This document shows positions 18,918-28,241 of a DNA stretch of 64,000 bases, one piece after another. Under the pieces are notes generated by a model. It was given only the letters and a program-made list of their open reading frames with translations, ran no database searches and was not told the origin of the DNA. Source of the stretch: Verrucomicrobiaceae bacterium (GTDB lineage Bacteria; Verrucomicrobiota; Verrucomicrobiia; Verrucomicrobiales; Verrucomicrobiaceae); contig JAEUHK010000017.1 in the NCBI GenBank assembly GCA_016795465.1, positions 1 to 64,000 of the forward strand, written 5' to 3'. Each line of letters begins with the position of its first letter. Positions within the stretch are counted from its first letter, which is position 1. The position numbers were made by a program, and so were the translations under genes.

Positions 18918-20033
18918 TCACTCCGGCTTCAGCACCACCTTGAGCAGGCCTTCCTTGTTGTCGTAAAGACGCTGGAACCAGCCTGCGCCTTCGGCGAGCG
19001 GCGCAGTGGCGCTGAGCAGAGGCTCCACTTGGATGCTGCCGTCTTCAATGCGGCGGATGGCCTCGGGATACTCGCCCGCGCAGGAGCAAGAGCCCTTGAT
19101 CGTGATCTGGCGCGTGACGACTTCTTGAAGCGGGAAGGGCGTGTTTGGCTGGAGATTGCCGATGAGCACCACCTGGCCGCCTTTGCGCACGCAGCGGATG
19201 GCGAGATCAAGCGGCGCCGCGGCACCCACGACTTCAAAACTGGCATCGGCACCATCGCCGCCGCAGATCTCGCGGAGGTGGTTCGCCAGGTTTTCCTGCT
19301 TCGCGTGGAAGGCCTCGCTCGCGCCGAGCTTCTTCGCCAGTTCGAGACGCTTCTCATCGAGATCCACGGCGATCACGCGCTCCCAGCCGCGTGCTTTCAG
19401 CGCCTGCACGACGAGCAAACCGATCAAGCCCGCGCCCACGACGACGGCGGTGCCGCCTTTTTCCTCGCCATGGCAGTCGCAGCTCTCGCAATCTCCATCG
19501 CAGCTCTTTTCGGAGGTTGTGAAGGCTTCGCCCACCTCGATGCCATCCGCGAGGTTCACCGCATGCAAAGCAATACTCACCGGCTCGGCGAACGCGGCCT
19601 TCTCATACGAAAGCGCCTCCGGGATGCGGTAAAGAATCCGTGTCGGCAGCGCGATGCGTTCCGCGAAGCAACCATGACGGCGGTAGGTGCCAGGCGACAC
19701 GCCGAGCACCTTGCGATTCGGGCAGAGGTTCACGAAGCCGGACTGGCACTCATCGCATTCGCCGCAGTATTCGGTGGAGTCGAAGGTCACACGCTCGCCG
19801 AGTTTCCAATCCGTGACACCTTCGCCCAGCGCGATGATTTCACCCGCGGCTTCGTGACCCATCACGATCGGCATCTGGCGGCGTCCACTGCGACCGTCCA
19901 TGCCATGAATGTCACTGCCGCAGATGCCGCAGGCCTTCACCTGCACGAGCACCTCGCCCGCAGCGGGTGTGGGATCGGGAAACTGGGTGTCAAAGTTGAA
20001 CTCGCAGGGGGCGGTGAGGACGAGGGCTTTCAT
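18918..20033 (-). CDS. Zinc-dependent alcohol/polyol dehydrogenase with Cys-rich insert
   Basis: 371 residues from ATG 20033 (start MKALVLTAP is typical of the MDR family). The catalytic zinc site uses C38, H60 and E61 (GICGSDIHG and MGHEAAGE). The structural zinc site is C90, C93, C96 and C104. The Rossmann motif VVVGAGLIGLL begins near 197. It oxidises a secondary alcohol or polyol with NAD(P). Unusual: residues 170-193, between the two domains, form an extra segment with C178, C182, C185, C187 and H188, possibly a further metal site. It lies 73 bp after the acyltransferase gene on the same strand. Confidence 0.85.
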   Translation of the reverse strand: MKALVLTAPCEFNFDTQFPDPTPAAGEVLVQVKACGICGSDIHGMDGRSGRRQMPIVMGHEAAGEIIALGEGVTDWKLGERVTFDSTEYCGECDECQSGFVNLCPNRKVLGVSPGTYRRHGCFAERIALPTRILYRIPEALSYEKAAFAEPVSIALHAVNLADGIEVGEAFTTSEKSCDGDCESCDCHGEEKGGTAVVVGAGLIGLLVVQALKARGWERVIAVDLDEKRLELAKKLGASEAFHAKQENLANHLREICGGDGADASFEVVGAAAPLDLAIRCVRKGGQVVLIGNLQPNTPFPLQEVVTRQITIKGSCSCAGEYPEAIRRIEDGSIQVEPLLSATAPLAEGAGWFQRLYDNKEGLLKVVLKPE

Positions 20034-20106
20034 GGGGCAGGGAAGGAAACAGCATGGAGCACCGAAGCCGCGGCGAGGCAACGAACTTTCACTTTCGCGG
20101 ACGTCA

Positions 20107-21276
20107 TCACGCCGGAGTGAGCGTCACAAAGCCAGCCTCATCCACCGCGAGCCCCGCGGGCAGGCTTTCGAGGGCCAGACCGGGCAGCAAGCGACCGAGT
20201 GTGCCAGCGCGGGTGCCGTGCTGGCATTCCTCGCCCACTGCGGCGGGCGGATTTGGCACCTCCGAGCTGATGAGCACGCCGCTCGCCGCATCGAAATAGC
20301 CGCGTAGCACCTGCGGAGCCTGCAAAGCCGCGATTTGAGCTGCATCGGCATCAAAGCAGAAAAACAACCGCTCACCCTGATGGCTCTGCGAAAGATTCGC
20401 GAGGCTCGCAAAGGCCACCACCGGCCCTCCACCAGCCTCCACCATGGTTTCGATGATCTTCGTGCCCGGCAGCAGCCTCGCCAGCTCACGCACGAGTCGA
20501 TGCACCACGCTGCCCGCCGGTTCGAGGCACAGCAGCACATCGCCCGGACGATGCCACTCCGCCTCGCGTAGACGCAGCGCATTCACGAAAGCCGTGCGAT
20601 CCTCTCCCGCGAGCTTCCATGCCTCGCGTGCCATCAGCGCCTGCTCGCTCATCGAGAGCATCACGCGACGCACCGCGGCCGCATTGCCTGCCTTGGCCTC
20701 CAGCGGCTCGCCAAAATAGACCGTCGCGGGATAGCGAACCTGCTTCGGACGCTTCTTGAAGAAGTGACCGCCTTGAAACGAAAAGATGCTGCCATACAAA
20801 CCATCCAGCCACACCGGCAGCACCTTGGCATCACCTTGCCTCGCCATCAGCTCGAAGCCCTTGCGCAGCTCATTCACCATGCCGTGACGGGTGATTTCGC
20901 CTTCAGGAAAGAGGCAAACGAGACCACCTTCCTTCAGCGCCGTGGCCACGGTGCGCACCGCATCCTTCGCCCGCGTAGCAGAGATCGGCACCGTGCCCAC
21001 ATAGCGCAGAAAGCCATTCATCCACCACACCTGATAAAGCACGTCCCACATCACAAAGCGCAGCGGCCTCGGGCATGCCGCCCCGAGGATCAGCGCATCC
21101 ATGTAGCTCACATGGTTCGAGAGCATCAACACGCCACCGCCCGCGGGCACACGCTCCGGGTGAATGGCCTTCACTCGATAAATCATCCGCACGAGGCCGA
21201 GCACGGCACCCACGATCGTGCGGAAGAGCAGGCTGCGTGGCGGTTCCGGGGCAGGGGACGGAGTGGTTTCAGACAT
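20107..21276 (-). CDS. PlsC-type 1-acylglycerol-3-phosphate acyltransferase with long C-terminal extension
   Basis: 389 residues from ATG 21276. An alternative GTG at 21318 overlaps the upstream stop codon as GTGA, so translational coupling is possible and the start is uncertain. The acyltransferase core has the catalytic NHVSYMD (NHx4D), the glycerophosphate-binding FPEGEIT and VLPVWLDG. It esterifies lysophospholipid or a related acceptor at the inner membrane. The region after about residue 230 has no motif I recognise; similar cores are fused to acyl-ACP synthetases in other bacteria, but no AMP-binding signature is seen here. Confidence 0.78.
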   Translation of the reverse strand: MSETTPSPAPEPPRSLLFRTIVGAVLGLVRMIYRVKAIHPERVPAGGGVLMLSNHVSYMDALILGAACPRPLRFVMWDVLYQVWWMNGFLRYVGTVPISATRAKDAVRTVATALKEGGLVCLFPEGEITRHGMVNELRKGFELMARQGDAKVLPVWLDGLYGSIFSFQGGHFFKKRPKQVRYPATVYFGEPLEAKAGNAAAVRRVMLSMSEQALMAREAWKLAGEDRTAFVNALRLREAEWHRPGDVLLCLEPAGSVVHRLVRELARLLPGTKIIETMVEAGGGPVVAFASLANLSQSHQGERLFFCFDADAAQIAALQAPQVLRGYFDAASGVLISSEVPNPPAAVGEECQHGTRAGTLGRLLPGLALESLPAGLAVDEAGFVTLTPA

Positions 21277-21314
21277 CTCGCGTTCGATAGCAGGATTCGA
21301 TCCAGCGTCAAAGC

Positions 21315-23180
21315 TCACTCCACGCCCTTCACACGCACGTCATCGAGATCAAAGCTCGACTGCGCGCCCGCGGCACTCGGCACGACGACGAGCTTGCCGA
21401 TGTTTTGAATGGTCTCGCGCCACGAGAAGCCGTTCGCGGCACGCTTCCAGCCCGCGGCACGGGCTTCGTCATCGCTCCAGTCGTAGCGAAGCTCAGCCGC
21501 AGCCTCCTGCCAGTCCGTGTGGAAGCTCGTCTTCGTCTCGAACTGCCATGAGCCCACATCACTCGCAAAGATCTCGATCATCACGCGACCACCCGGCTTC
21601 GCACTGCGCACACGGCACGAGATACGAGCGCCGCGACCACCGACGACCTGTGTCCAATCTCCGATCAGCGGCGACTCGCCCGGTTGGACTGATGAAAACG
21701 CGATCGGCAGGTTTCTGCCCTCCCGCGAGGCCGTGATGAAGCCATCGTGAGCTATCACCTTGTCCACCCCCTTCCAAAACTGCGCATCCTTCGCGAACTC
21801 GAAGCCATGAGACTTCACCGGCAGTGGCTTCCAATCCGCACTTTTCAGCGGATTGACCTCCGCAGGCAAATTTCGATCCACCAACGCCACGCCTTCGATC
21901 CCGTAGATTTTGCCGCGAGGCATCGAAAGCTTGAAACGCAGTGTTTTGTCTGCCCACGAACCTTTTTCGACCTTCTGACCACTTTCATCTATCGCCGAGA
22001 CCTCCACCGCATCGCCATCGGCGATCACGCGAAAAGGCTCCGAGGTCACGCGAAGCAACCGCGTGGTCAAAACGGCCGTTTTGCCATCGTCGATAGGTTC
22101 GTAGCCGGCAAAGCCATCCTCGCGCAGCGTCGCCAGACAAGGCAGGCAGTGCCGTTTCCAGCCCGTGTGCGGAAAGTCATCGCCGCCGTAAAAGATCAGA
22201 TGGCGGCCATCACGAATCACCGGCGGCCCGGCCATCGCGTAAATGCATTCGCTGTCGTAGCTGCCCTTCGGCCCGCGAGGGATCAAGGGCACGCCGGGAG
22301 CCACGCGCTGCCATTTCAGACCATCCGGACTCCACACCAGCTCACAGTCCACCGTGCGGCCCTTGCTCACGTTGTACATCATCAAGTAGCCGAGGTAGAG
22401 GCCCGCATGACGAAACACTGGCATGCAGTAAGTCTGGCTTCCGCGACCCTCACTGACACTGCTCCGCAGCATGAGGCCGTTGTTCCGCCAGTGGATAAAA
22501 TCATCGCTCTCCAGCCGTGCCACCAGCCGCTCGCCCAGGTAGAGCTTCGTGAACCACACATACTTCCCGCTGCCCTCATCCCAGAAGGCATTGTTGTGCG
22601 TGTCCCCATTCTGCGCCCCGAAACCTTCCGCCTTGATCGCCTCGCCCCAGTGAATGCCATCGGCGGAGAAGCGCACCTGCGGCTTCCCCAGGCCCACATC
22701 ACTCACCATTTTGTAGCGACGTGACGGATCGGCGTCGTGCAGGTCTTTGAAAACACCCACGTTCGGGCAGTCACGCGCCACGATGTTCGTGGCCTTCGTG
22801 CCGCCAAAGGCATGCAATCCCAGCGCGGGCTTTTCCCAGGTGAGGCCATCCTTCGACGTCGCATAGAGCAGATACCAGCCCACATCGTGAACCGTGCTCG
22901 GCCCGTCCATCTGTGCGATGGCCTCCTTGTCCGCCAGCACGCATTTATACCACATCTTGAAGACCGCATCCTGCTCGTCCCAGATGACATTCGGATACAG
23001 GTTGTTCATCGAGTTCTCCCACGGCTTGTCCGCCTGGAAAAGCGGGTTGCCCGCATGCTTCGTGACGGTTCCCGGCATCAGCCGGGCATTCTCCGCGCTC
23101 TCGATCACCCGTGGGTCGAGCACGAGCAGCTTGTCCGCGAGCAGCGGCGTGGTTAGCAGGAGGAAGAGAAGGGAGCGCAT
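21315..23180 (-). CDS. Secreted five-bladed beta-propeller glycoside-hydrolase-like protein
   Basis: 621 residues from ATG 23180, with a signal peptide ([15 protein letters not shown]). The body shows repeated propeller blades of the GH32/GH43 fold: [47 protein letters not shown] and [19 protein letters not shown]. The family is common in PVC bacteria, and members are thought to act on plant or algal glycans. The C-terminal third looks like a beta-sandwich. It sits in a same-strand run with the acyltransferase and dehydrogenase downstream. The substrate is unknown, and the catalytic acids cannot be assigned by eye. Confidence 0.75.
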   Translation of the reverse strand: MRSLLFLLLTTPLLADKLLVLDPRVIESAENARLMPGTVTKHAGNPLFQADKPWENSMNNLYPNVIWDEQDAVFKMWYKCVLADKEAIAQMDGPSTVHDVGWYLLYATSKDGLTWEKPALGLHAFGGTKATNIVARDCPNVGVFKDLHDADPSRRYKMVSDVGLGKPQVRFSADGIHWGEAIKAEGFGAQNGDTHNNAFWDEGSGKYVWFTKLYLGERLVARLESDDFIHWRNNGLMLRSSVSEGRGSQTYCMPVFRHAGLYLGYLMMYNVSKGRTVDCELVWSPDGLKWQRVAPGVPLIPRGPKGSYDSECIYAMAGPPVIRDGRHLIFYGGDDFPHTGWKRHCLPCLATLREDGFAGYEPIDDGKTAVLTTRLLRVTSEPFRVIADGDAVEVSAIDESGQKVEKGSWADKTLRFKLSMPRGKIYGIEGVALVDRNLPAEVNPLKSADWKPLPVKSHGFEFAKDAQFWKGVDKVIAHDGFITASREGRNLPIAFSSVQPGESPLIGDWTQVVGGRGARISCRVRSAKPGGRVMIEIFASDVGSWQFETKTSFHTDWQEAAAELRYDWSDDEARAAGWKRAANGFSWRETIQNIGKLVVVPSAAGAQSSFDLDDVRVKGVE

Positions 23181-23228
23181 GGGATAAAGAAGGCTTGATG
23201 GCGGAGTTACGCATCTCCACGTTGAATC

Positions 23229-23612
23229 ATGCAACCGTCACCCAAGTCGCTTCTCCTCAAGCACATCGGCATCAACATGCTCGCAGGCATGCTGGGTGCT
23301 TTTTTGGTGTGGAACTACATTTACAGCATCGGCAGCAGCGTGATCCCGGATGCCATTTACGAGTCCCATGACGTCATCATGATCCGCGGAGGCATGGCTT
23401 TCGGGATGTTGATCGGCGTGGTGATGGCCTGGAAGCGAGCCGGGTTGCGACTCATGAGCGTCCTTCACCTTCTGAGCATCCTCGCCGGAGGCGTCGTCGG
23501 CCACTTGGGCTGGCGTGAAGGCATGGCCGCTTACTTCATCACCTCGTGGTTGGTCACAGCCTTCATCATTTTCCTTCGTTGGCCTTCGGTGCCCGGTAAG
23601 ACTCCTGCATGA
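23229..23612 (+). CDS. Small four-helix membrane protein of unknown function
   Basis: 127 residues. Hydrophobic segments lie at roughly 13-32, 51-68, 76-90 and 100-116 (for example MLAGMLGAFLVWNYIYSI and GGMAFGMLIGVVMAW), so it is an inner-membrane protein. No family is recognised. It is divergent from the beta-propeller gene (48-bp gap) and overlaps the end of the convergent sulfatase gene by 47 bp. Confidence 0.6.
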   Translation: MQPSPKSLLLKHIGINMLAGMLGAFLVWNYIYSIGSSVIPDAIYESHDVIMIRGGMAFGMLIGVVMAWKRAGLRLMSVLHLLSILAGGVVGHLGWREGMAAYFITSWLVTAFIIFLRWPSVPGKTPA

Positions 23613-25035
23613 GCTTTTCGAGTTCCGCGACGATCTCCGGCTTCTCGGCGACGAGGTTCGTTTCCTCGCCGATGTCCGTTTCGAGGTTGTAGAGCAGCTT
23701 TTCGAGCGGCTTGGGCTTCGCGGCCTTCCCTTTGGCCTTCGCTTTGGCATCGGCGGGAGCGGCGCCAGTATTCAGGTGGATGAGTTTCCACGGCCACTTC
23801 AGCACGGCGCGTTTGCCGCCCTGCTCGTTGAAGTCCCAAAAGAGATGCGAGTGCTGCTTTTGACCTTCTTTGCCCAGCAGTGTGGGGGCGAAGGAGATGC
23901 CATCGGTCTCCGCGTGGAGCTTCACGCCGCTGAGCACGGCCACGGTGGGCAGCAGGTCCTGGAAACCGCTCACATGCTCGCTCACTGAGCCCGCTTTGAT
24001 CGTGCCGGGCCACCAGGCGATGAAGGGCACGCGGATGCCGCCATCGGTCATGTCGCGCTTCGTGCCTTTGAAATCGCCGTTGCTGTTGAAGAAGTCGCTG
24101 TCGTGACCGCCCTCGTGGTGCGGGCCGTTGTCGCTGGAGAACATGACGAGCGTGTTTTCATATATGCCCAGCCGTTTCAGCTCCGCCATGATGCGACCGA
24201 CTTCGTCATCGAGGAAACGCACGAGCTGTGCAAAGCCCTTCTCCGCGTCCGGCCAGTCCTTGTTCATGAACTCGCCGTAGTCCGGGCATTCCATGCCATG
24301 ACCGAGCGGTGAGTCCTTGCCTGCCTCGTTGTTCGTGTGCGGAATGTTCATCGCGTAGTAGAGGAAGAAGGGCTTCCCCTTGTCCCGCGAGCGCTCGACG
24401 AGATGACGGCGCACCTCGTTCGAGCAAAGCTGCGGCACCCACTGCTTCCGTCCGTCCAGCGGAGCCACGCCGGTGCCGGTGAACTCCGCATCGACGTAGT
24501 CCGCCGCGTTTTTGAACGAGCCCTCGATCACCGTGTTCGGCAGCGGCTGCACGCGACCGTTGATGATGATGGCCTTCGTGTAGAAATTGTGCGCGTGGCT
24601 GGTGCCCACGTAGCCATAGAATTCGTCAAAGCCCTTCTTCTCCGGGTCATTGAGCGGCAGCGGCTTGCCGAGCCCGTATTTGCCGATGCACGCGGTGTGG
24701 TAGCCGGCCGTTTGGAGGAAGTTCGGCACCGTCACATCGCTGTCCGGGATGATCCACGGGTCATTCCCCCGCACGCGGCAGTGCCCGGTGTGCAGCCCCG
24801 TCATCAGCACACAGCGCGATGGCGCACACACGGTGCTGCCGGAATAATGCCGCGTGAATTTGATCCCCTCCGACGCCATGCGGTCGATGTTCGGCGTCTT
24901 GATCATCTTCTGCCCGTAGCAGCCCAGATCGCCGTACCCGAGGTCATCGACGAGAATGTAAATGATGTTCGGCGGCGTGGCGGCCGCGGCCAGCGACGAG
25001 AGCAAAACAAGAGCGAGCGTGCAAAGGAGCTTCAT
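23566..25035 (-). CDS. Secreted sulfatase, arylsulfatase A type
   Basis: 489 residues from ATG 25035, with signal peptide MKLLCTLALVLLSSLAAAA. The N-terminal metal block is YILVDDLGYGDLGCYG. The catalytic C70 lies in CAPSR, the Cys-type site converted to formylglycine. Further blocks are GHCRVRGND, GKYGLGKPL and MFSSDNGPHHEGG. It removes sulfate from a sulfated glycan or similar ester outside the cytoplasm. It lies 34 bp downstream of the M48 peptidase gene on the same strand. The matching formylglycine-generating enzyme is not in the window. Confidence 0.92.
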   Translation of the reverse strand: MKLLCTLALVLLSSLAAAATPPNIIYILVDDLGYGDLGCYGQKMIKTPNIDRMASEGIKFTRHYSGSTVCAPSRCVLMTGLHTGHCRVRGNDPWIIPDSDVTVPNFLQTAGYHTACIGKYGLGKPLPLNDPEKKGFDEFYGYVGTSHAHNFYTKAIIINGRVQPLPNTVIEGSFKNAADYVDAEFTGTGVAPLDGRKQWVPQLCSNEVRRHLVERSRDKGKPFFLYYAMNIPHTNNEAGKDSPLGHGMECPDYGEFMNKDWPDAEKGFAQLVRFLDDEVGRIMAELKRLGIYENTLVMFSSDNGPHHEGGHDSDFFNSNGDFKGTKRDMTDGGIRVPFIAWWPGTIKAGSVSEHVSGFQDLLPTVAVLSGVKLHAETDGISFAPTLLGKEGQKQHSHLFWDFNEQGGKRAVLKWPWKLIHLNTGAAPADAKAKAKGKAAKPKPLEKLLYNLETDIGEETNLVAEKPEIVAELEKLMQESYRAPKANEGK

Positions 25036-25069
25036 GGGCTCCAGCAAACGCATGAGACGGGGGCATGCT

Positions 25070-27229
25070 TCAGGGATTTTCAGCCTTCGCCATCGCTGCG
25101 AGGTCGCCCATGATGCGCACGAGGAGCGGCACGAGCGCCTCGGTGCAGACATCGGCGAGCTGCGCCGCGCGGGCGAAGTCGTTGTCCCCCTTGTCAGGCA
25201 GGCGCAGCACCTCGGCGAGAGGCGGATGACCTTCCTGGTAAGGATGCGGCACGCTGCCGAGCGTGGCCACGCAGTGGTTCGCCGCCACCTCGATGCGCTG
25301 CGCCACGGCACGGGCCTGACGATCGAGCGTGAAGCCATCGCGATGGTGCTTCGCATTGGCAAAGAGCAGCTCCAGCGACCGCTTGGCCCGCGACGCCTGG
25401 AGGATGTTGCTGATCAATCGCGCCAGTACCCGCTGCGCCGCGAGCAGACGGTCCAGCCCTGCACCGGCCGCCGGCTCGGGATGCTGCGCACGCCAGCGAT
25501 CCAGCCCATCGCGGAGACGCCTGGCCACCGCCGCCTCGTAGCCCTGCATCCGTGCCGCCACGTCCTGCAGGCGTTGCTTGCTCGCCGTCAGCGCCGATTC
25601 CGCGGCGCTCTTCGTGCTCGAACTAATCGAAAACTCCGCTGGATTCGGCAGCGTGAAGTCCGCCTCGATTAAATCTCGGGCGATGGTTTGATTCAAAATC
25701 GTCCGCTGATGCTCCACATACTGCTCCAGCAGTTTCAGATACTCCTCCTCCGTCATCTCCGGCACGGGCGGCGGCAGGGACGAGACCGCGCTCGGCATCG
25801 GCAGATCCACCGCAGAAGGCGGCGGCATCGCGGATGGCATGGTCATGCTCACGGGAGCAGGCACCGGCCACTCCAGCGGGCTCAGCCGCATGAAGTGGAA
25901 CGATTTGCCGAAGAAAGCATCCAGCGCCTTGTCCGAGCTGTCCGCGGCCTGACGGTCCTCGCTCATGCTGGTGGTGGTTTTCAGCCGCACTTTGTCCATC
26001 GCCAGGCCGAACTCGTGCTCGTAGGCATGCCGCGTCACCGCGCGACTGGTGGCGGTGAAATCGCGGAACAACTCTGTCGCCGGCGCCTCCAGATGAAACA
26101 CACCCGGCGCATTCAGCGCCAGCGCTGCCTTCACGCGGTCAGGATCGGCCGGATGCGTGTCATTCCAGCGTGTGATGCTCTCGTTCACGCTTTGATCCAG
26201 CTTGGTGCGCACCTCCCCGGGCATCACCTGCTCACGCCAGAGCACCATCGCCGCCAGATCATCGGGCAGCTCACGCGTTTGAAAGGTCTGGTAGGCATCA
26301 CTCATCGCCGCCGCGCGAGACACGCCGAGAAACCGCAACCGCGCCGCTGTGCGGGCAAACTCCGAGCTGCCGGCCAGCTTCGCCTCGTAGCTGTCCGCAT
26401 CGAACTCCATCTGGCGGGACATGAAGCAGCTGATCGCATGCCCCGCGTGCATCAGGCACCACAAAATCTTCCGCCCCAGCCACACGCCGCCCTTGGCGAG
26501 CATGAAGATCACCTTCAGATACCATTCCTCCGACTGCGCCCACAGCTCCAGCCGGTCATCCCACGCATCCCGCTCGAACACCACACGGGCAAACCACGCG
26601 TTCACCCGGCGGATGATGTAGCTGAAGCGCATCCCTGCCCCTTGCGCGAAATGGCCAAACTCATGCGCCAGCACGCCCGCCACCTGCCGCATCGTCATGC
26701 CCGCCACCAGCGGCGTGCCGATCACCAGCACGAGATCGCGGCCCAAGAAACTCCACAAGCCACGACGAAAGCCCGCCGCCGCATTCACCTGCGTATCCAG
26801 CCGAATCTCCCTCGGCACCGGAGCCCCTACCTGATCACAGATTTTCCGCACAAAGCCGAACAGCAGCGGCTCGTCCGCCTCTGACAGCCGGAACGGCGGC
26901 GGCGATTTCACCCCTCTTGAAAAGAGCGGCTTGATCAGGAACAGCACAAACACCGCCCCCGCCACCGCCGGAGCCGCATACATCACCGCCGCCAGGATGA
27001 TCGCCCGACCACGCACATGCTCAAAGATCACCACATCATGCTCCACATGCCACCACACCGCCCAGCCCATCGCCACGATCAGGCCGATGTAGATCACCGG
27101 CAGCAGCACCATCGCCAGCGCCACCACGCCCAGCCCCGCCTGATACAGCCACGAGAGCCTCGTCGGCTCCATGCGACCTTCAAAAGCATCCAGAGGCGAA
27201 AGGGCGGGCGGTGCGGGAGGCTCGTTCAT
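25070..27229 (-). CDS. M48-family zinc metallopeptidase with multi-pass membrane N-terminus
   Basis: 719 residues from ATG 27229. Two long hydrophobic stretches (QAGLGVVALAMVLLPVIYIGLIVAMG and IILAAVMYAAPAVAGAVFVLFLI) anchor the N-terminus. The zinc motif is HEFGHFAQG, and the third ligand is the Glu of EFDADSYEAKLAG. The part after about residue 360 is a large helical domain rich in Ala, Arg and Glu, far longer than in HtpX. Membrane M48 peptidases degrade misfolded membrane or periplasmic proteins; the substrate here is unknown. It heads a pair with the sulfatase. Confidence 0.85.
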   Translation of the reverse strand: MNEPPAPPALSPLDAFEGRMEPTRLSWLYQAGLGVVALAMVLLPVIYIGLIVAMGWAVWWHVEHDVVIFEHVRGRAIILAAVMYAAPAVAGAVFVLFLIKPLFSRGVKSPPPFRLSEADEPLLFGFVRKICDQVGAPVPREIRLDTQVNAAAGFRRGLWSFLGRDLVLVIGTPLVAGMTMRQVAGVLAHEFGHFAQGAGMRFSYIIRRVNAWFARVVFERDAWDDRLELWAQSEEWYLKVIFMLAKGGVWLGRKILWCLMHAGHAISCFMSRQMEFDADSYEAKLAGSSEFARTAARLRFLGVSRAAAMSDAYQTFQTRELPDDLAAMVLWREQVMPGEVRTKLDQSVNESITRWNDTHPADPDRVKAALALNAPGVFHLEAPATELFRDFTATSRAVTRHAYEHEFGLAMDKVRLKTTTSMSEDRQAADSSDKALDAFFGKSFHFMRLSPLEWPVPAPVSMTMPSAMPPPSAVDLPMPSAVSSLPPPVPEMTEEEYLKLLEQYVEHQRTILNQTIARDLIEADFTLPNPAEFSISSSTKSAAESALTASKQRLQDVAARMQGYEAAVARRLRDGLDRWRAQHPEPAAGAGLDRLLAAQRVLARLISNILQASRAKRSLELLFANAKHHRDGFTLDRQARAVAQRIEVAANHCVATLGSVPHPYQEGHPPLAEVLRLPDKGDNDFARAAQLADVCTEALVPLLVRIMGDLAAMAKAENP

Positions 27230-27356
27230 GCAGGAATCACTGCCCGCGTGCCTATCAAGCCCGCCCGCCATCGTCAAGGCCCACGCGGAGGCCATCGGCA
27301 TGCCCGCATTCATTTCCAAGGTCTGTCCCCCATTCGATTCAACGCGGATGAAAACC

Positions 27357-27422
27357 GAATGATCCGCGAATCACCGCAAATCGTGCGAGACCCACGGATT
27401 CGTGGTCATTTGCGTTCCATTC
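27357..27422. repeat. Palindrome with GCGAAT-type arms
   Basis: Two 26-base arms (27357-27382 and 27397-27422) match at about 19 of 26 positions as an inverted repeat, with a 14-base loop. Flanking CC/GG extend the pairing. Within the arm, GCGAATCACC and GCAAATC resemble a degenerate tandem. Confidence 0.5.
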
Positions 27423-27458
27423 GGCATGGAATCGTGTGAGAAACGATCCCCCAAGTGA

Positions 27459-27478
27459 GGCAGGCACTCCTGCCTGCC
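27459..27478. repeat. Perfect hairpin GGCAGGCA-ctcc-TGCCTGCC
   Basis: An 8-bp perfect stem with a CTCC loop and no T-tract. It has the same design as the CGGGGCA-ttcc-TGCCCCG hairpin at 18865-18882. Confidence 0.6.
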
Positions 27479-27510
27479 ATCTGGATATCCGTTTGCCCTC
27501 GAAGCCATCC

Positions 27511-27557
27511 CATTCGTCATTCCTCATTCGTCATTCCTCATTCGCCATTCATCATTT
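27511..27557. repeat. 14-bp tandem repeat CATTCGTCATTCCT
   Basis: Two exact copies of CATTCGTCATTCCT, then a variant CATTCGCCATTCAT and a partial CATT, right before the MBL gene. A 15-base piece of the same sequence lies in the signal-peptide coding region of the sulfatase at 37782. Confidence 0.7.
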
Positions 27558-27563
27558 CCCTCC

Positions 27564-28241
27564 GTGCCTCCCGATCTCCTCATCGTCCGCACCTTCATCG
27601 TGCAGTTCTTCGTGCTGCGGGACGGTGACGCGTTGTACCTGATCGACACCGGCTTCCTCGGCGGACGCGCCGCATTGAAAACAGCTCTCCAAGCCCACGG
27701 CTGGGATCATCTGCCCATCCGCGGCATCCTGCTCACGCACGGACACCTCGATCACGTCCTCAACGCACCCGCTCTCGCCCACGAGCACCACGCATGGATC
27801 GCCGGACCGGAGCGCGACCTCGAACACTTCGAGAACCGCGCCCGCTACACCGGCTGGGGCCGCATCGCCGGCATCTCCGAATGGATCGGCCGCCGCCTGC
27901 TCCGCATGCCTGCCTTCCGCCCCGACCAGCTCCTCCACGATGGCGACGAGCTTCCCATCTGGGGCGGCCTCCGCGTCGTGGCCCTTCCCGGTCACACCCA
28001 CGGCCACTGCGGCTTCTACTCCGCCAAACACCGCCTCCTCTTCAGCGGTGATCTCTTCGCCACCGCCCCCTTCGGCCCTCACATCGCCCCGAAGATTCTC
28101 AATCAAAACAACGCCGCCGCCCACCACAGCCTCCATCGCGCCCTCGAACTACCACTGGACGGTGTTTTGCCCTGCCATGCCGATGAAGCGCCGCCGGAGA
28201 GGCAATTGGAGCGACTTCGCGAACTGGCTTTAAGTCAGTAA
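27564..28241 (+). CDS. MBL-fold metallo-hydrolase
   Basis: 225 residues. The metallo-beta-lactamase signature is LLTHGHLDHVLNAPAL near residue 53 (HxHxDH). It is followed by a second metal His in LPGHTHGHCGFY, the bridging Asp in LLFSGDLF and a late His in LPCHAD. Family members hydrolyse thioesters, phosphoesters or lactones; this short single-domain form is closest in look to glyoxalase-II-like hydrolases, but the substrate is open. It is cytoplasmic (no signal). Its end overlaps the convergent DUF1501 gene by 12 bp. Confidence 0.85.
   Translation: MPPDLLIVRTFIVQFFVLRDGDALYLIDTGFLGGRAALKTALQAHGWDHLPIRGILLTHGHLDHVLNAPALAHEHHAWIAGPERDLEHFENRARYTGWGRIAGISEWIGRRLLRMPAFRPDQLLHDGDELPIWGGLRVVALPGHTHGHCGFYSAKHRLLFSGDLFATAPFGPHIAPKILNQNNAAAHHSLHRALELPLDGVLPCHADEAPPERQLERLRELALSQ

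Larger units (their letters stand above)
27230..27563. other. 334-bp divergent intergenic region full of repeats
   Basis: It lies between the M48 gene (minus) and the MBL-fold gene (plus). It contains a palindrome at 27357-27422, a hairpin at 27459-27478 and a 14-bp tandem repeat at 27511-27557, described separately. I see no gene and no convincing promoter. Confidence 0.6.

Noticed and set aside
25688..26884. 398-codon plus-strand frame antisense to the M48 peptidase gene
   Set aside because: His/Arg/Gln-rich shadow frame. The minus strand has the HEFGH zinc motif.
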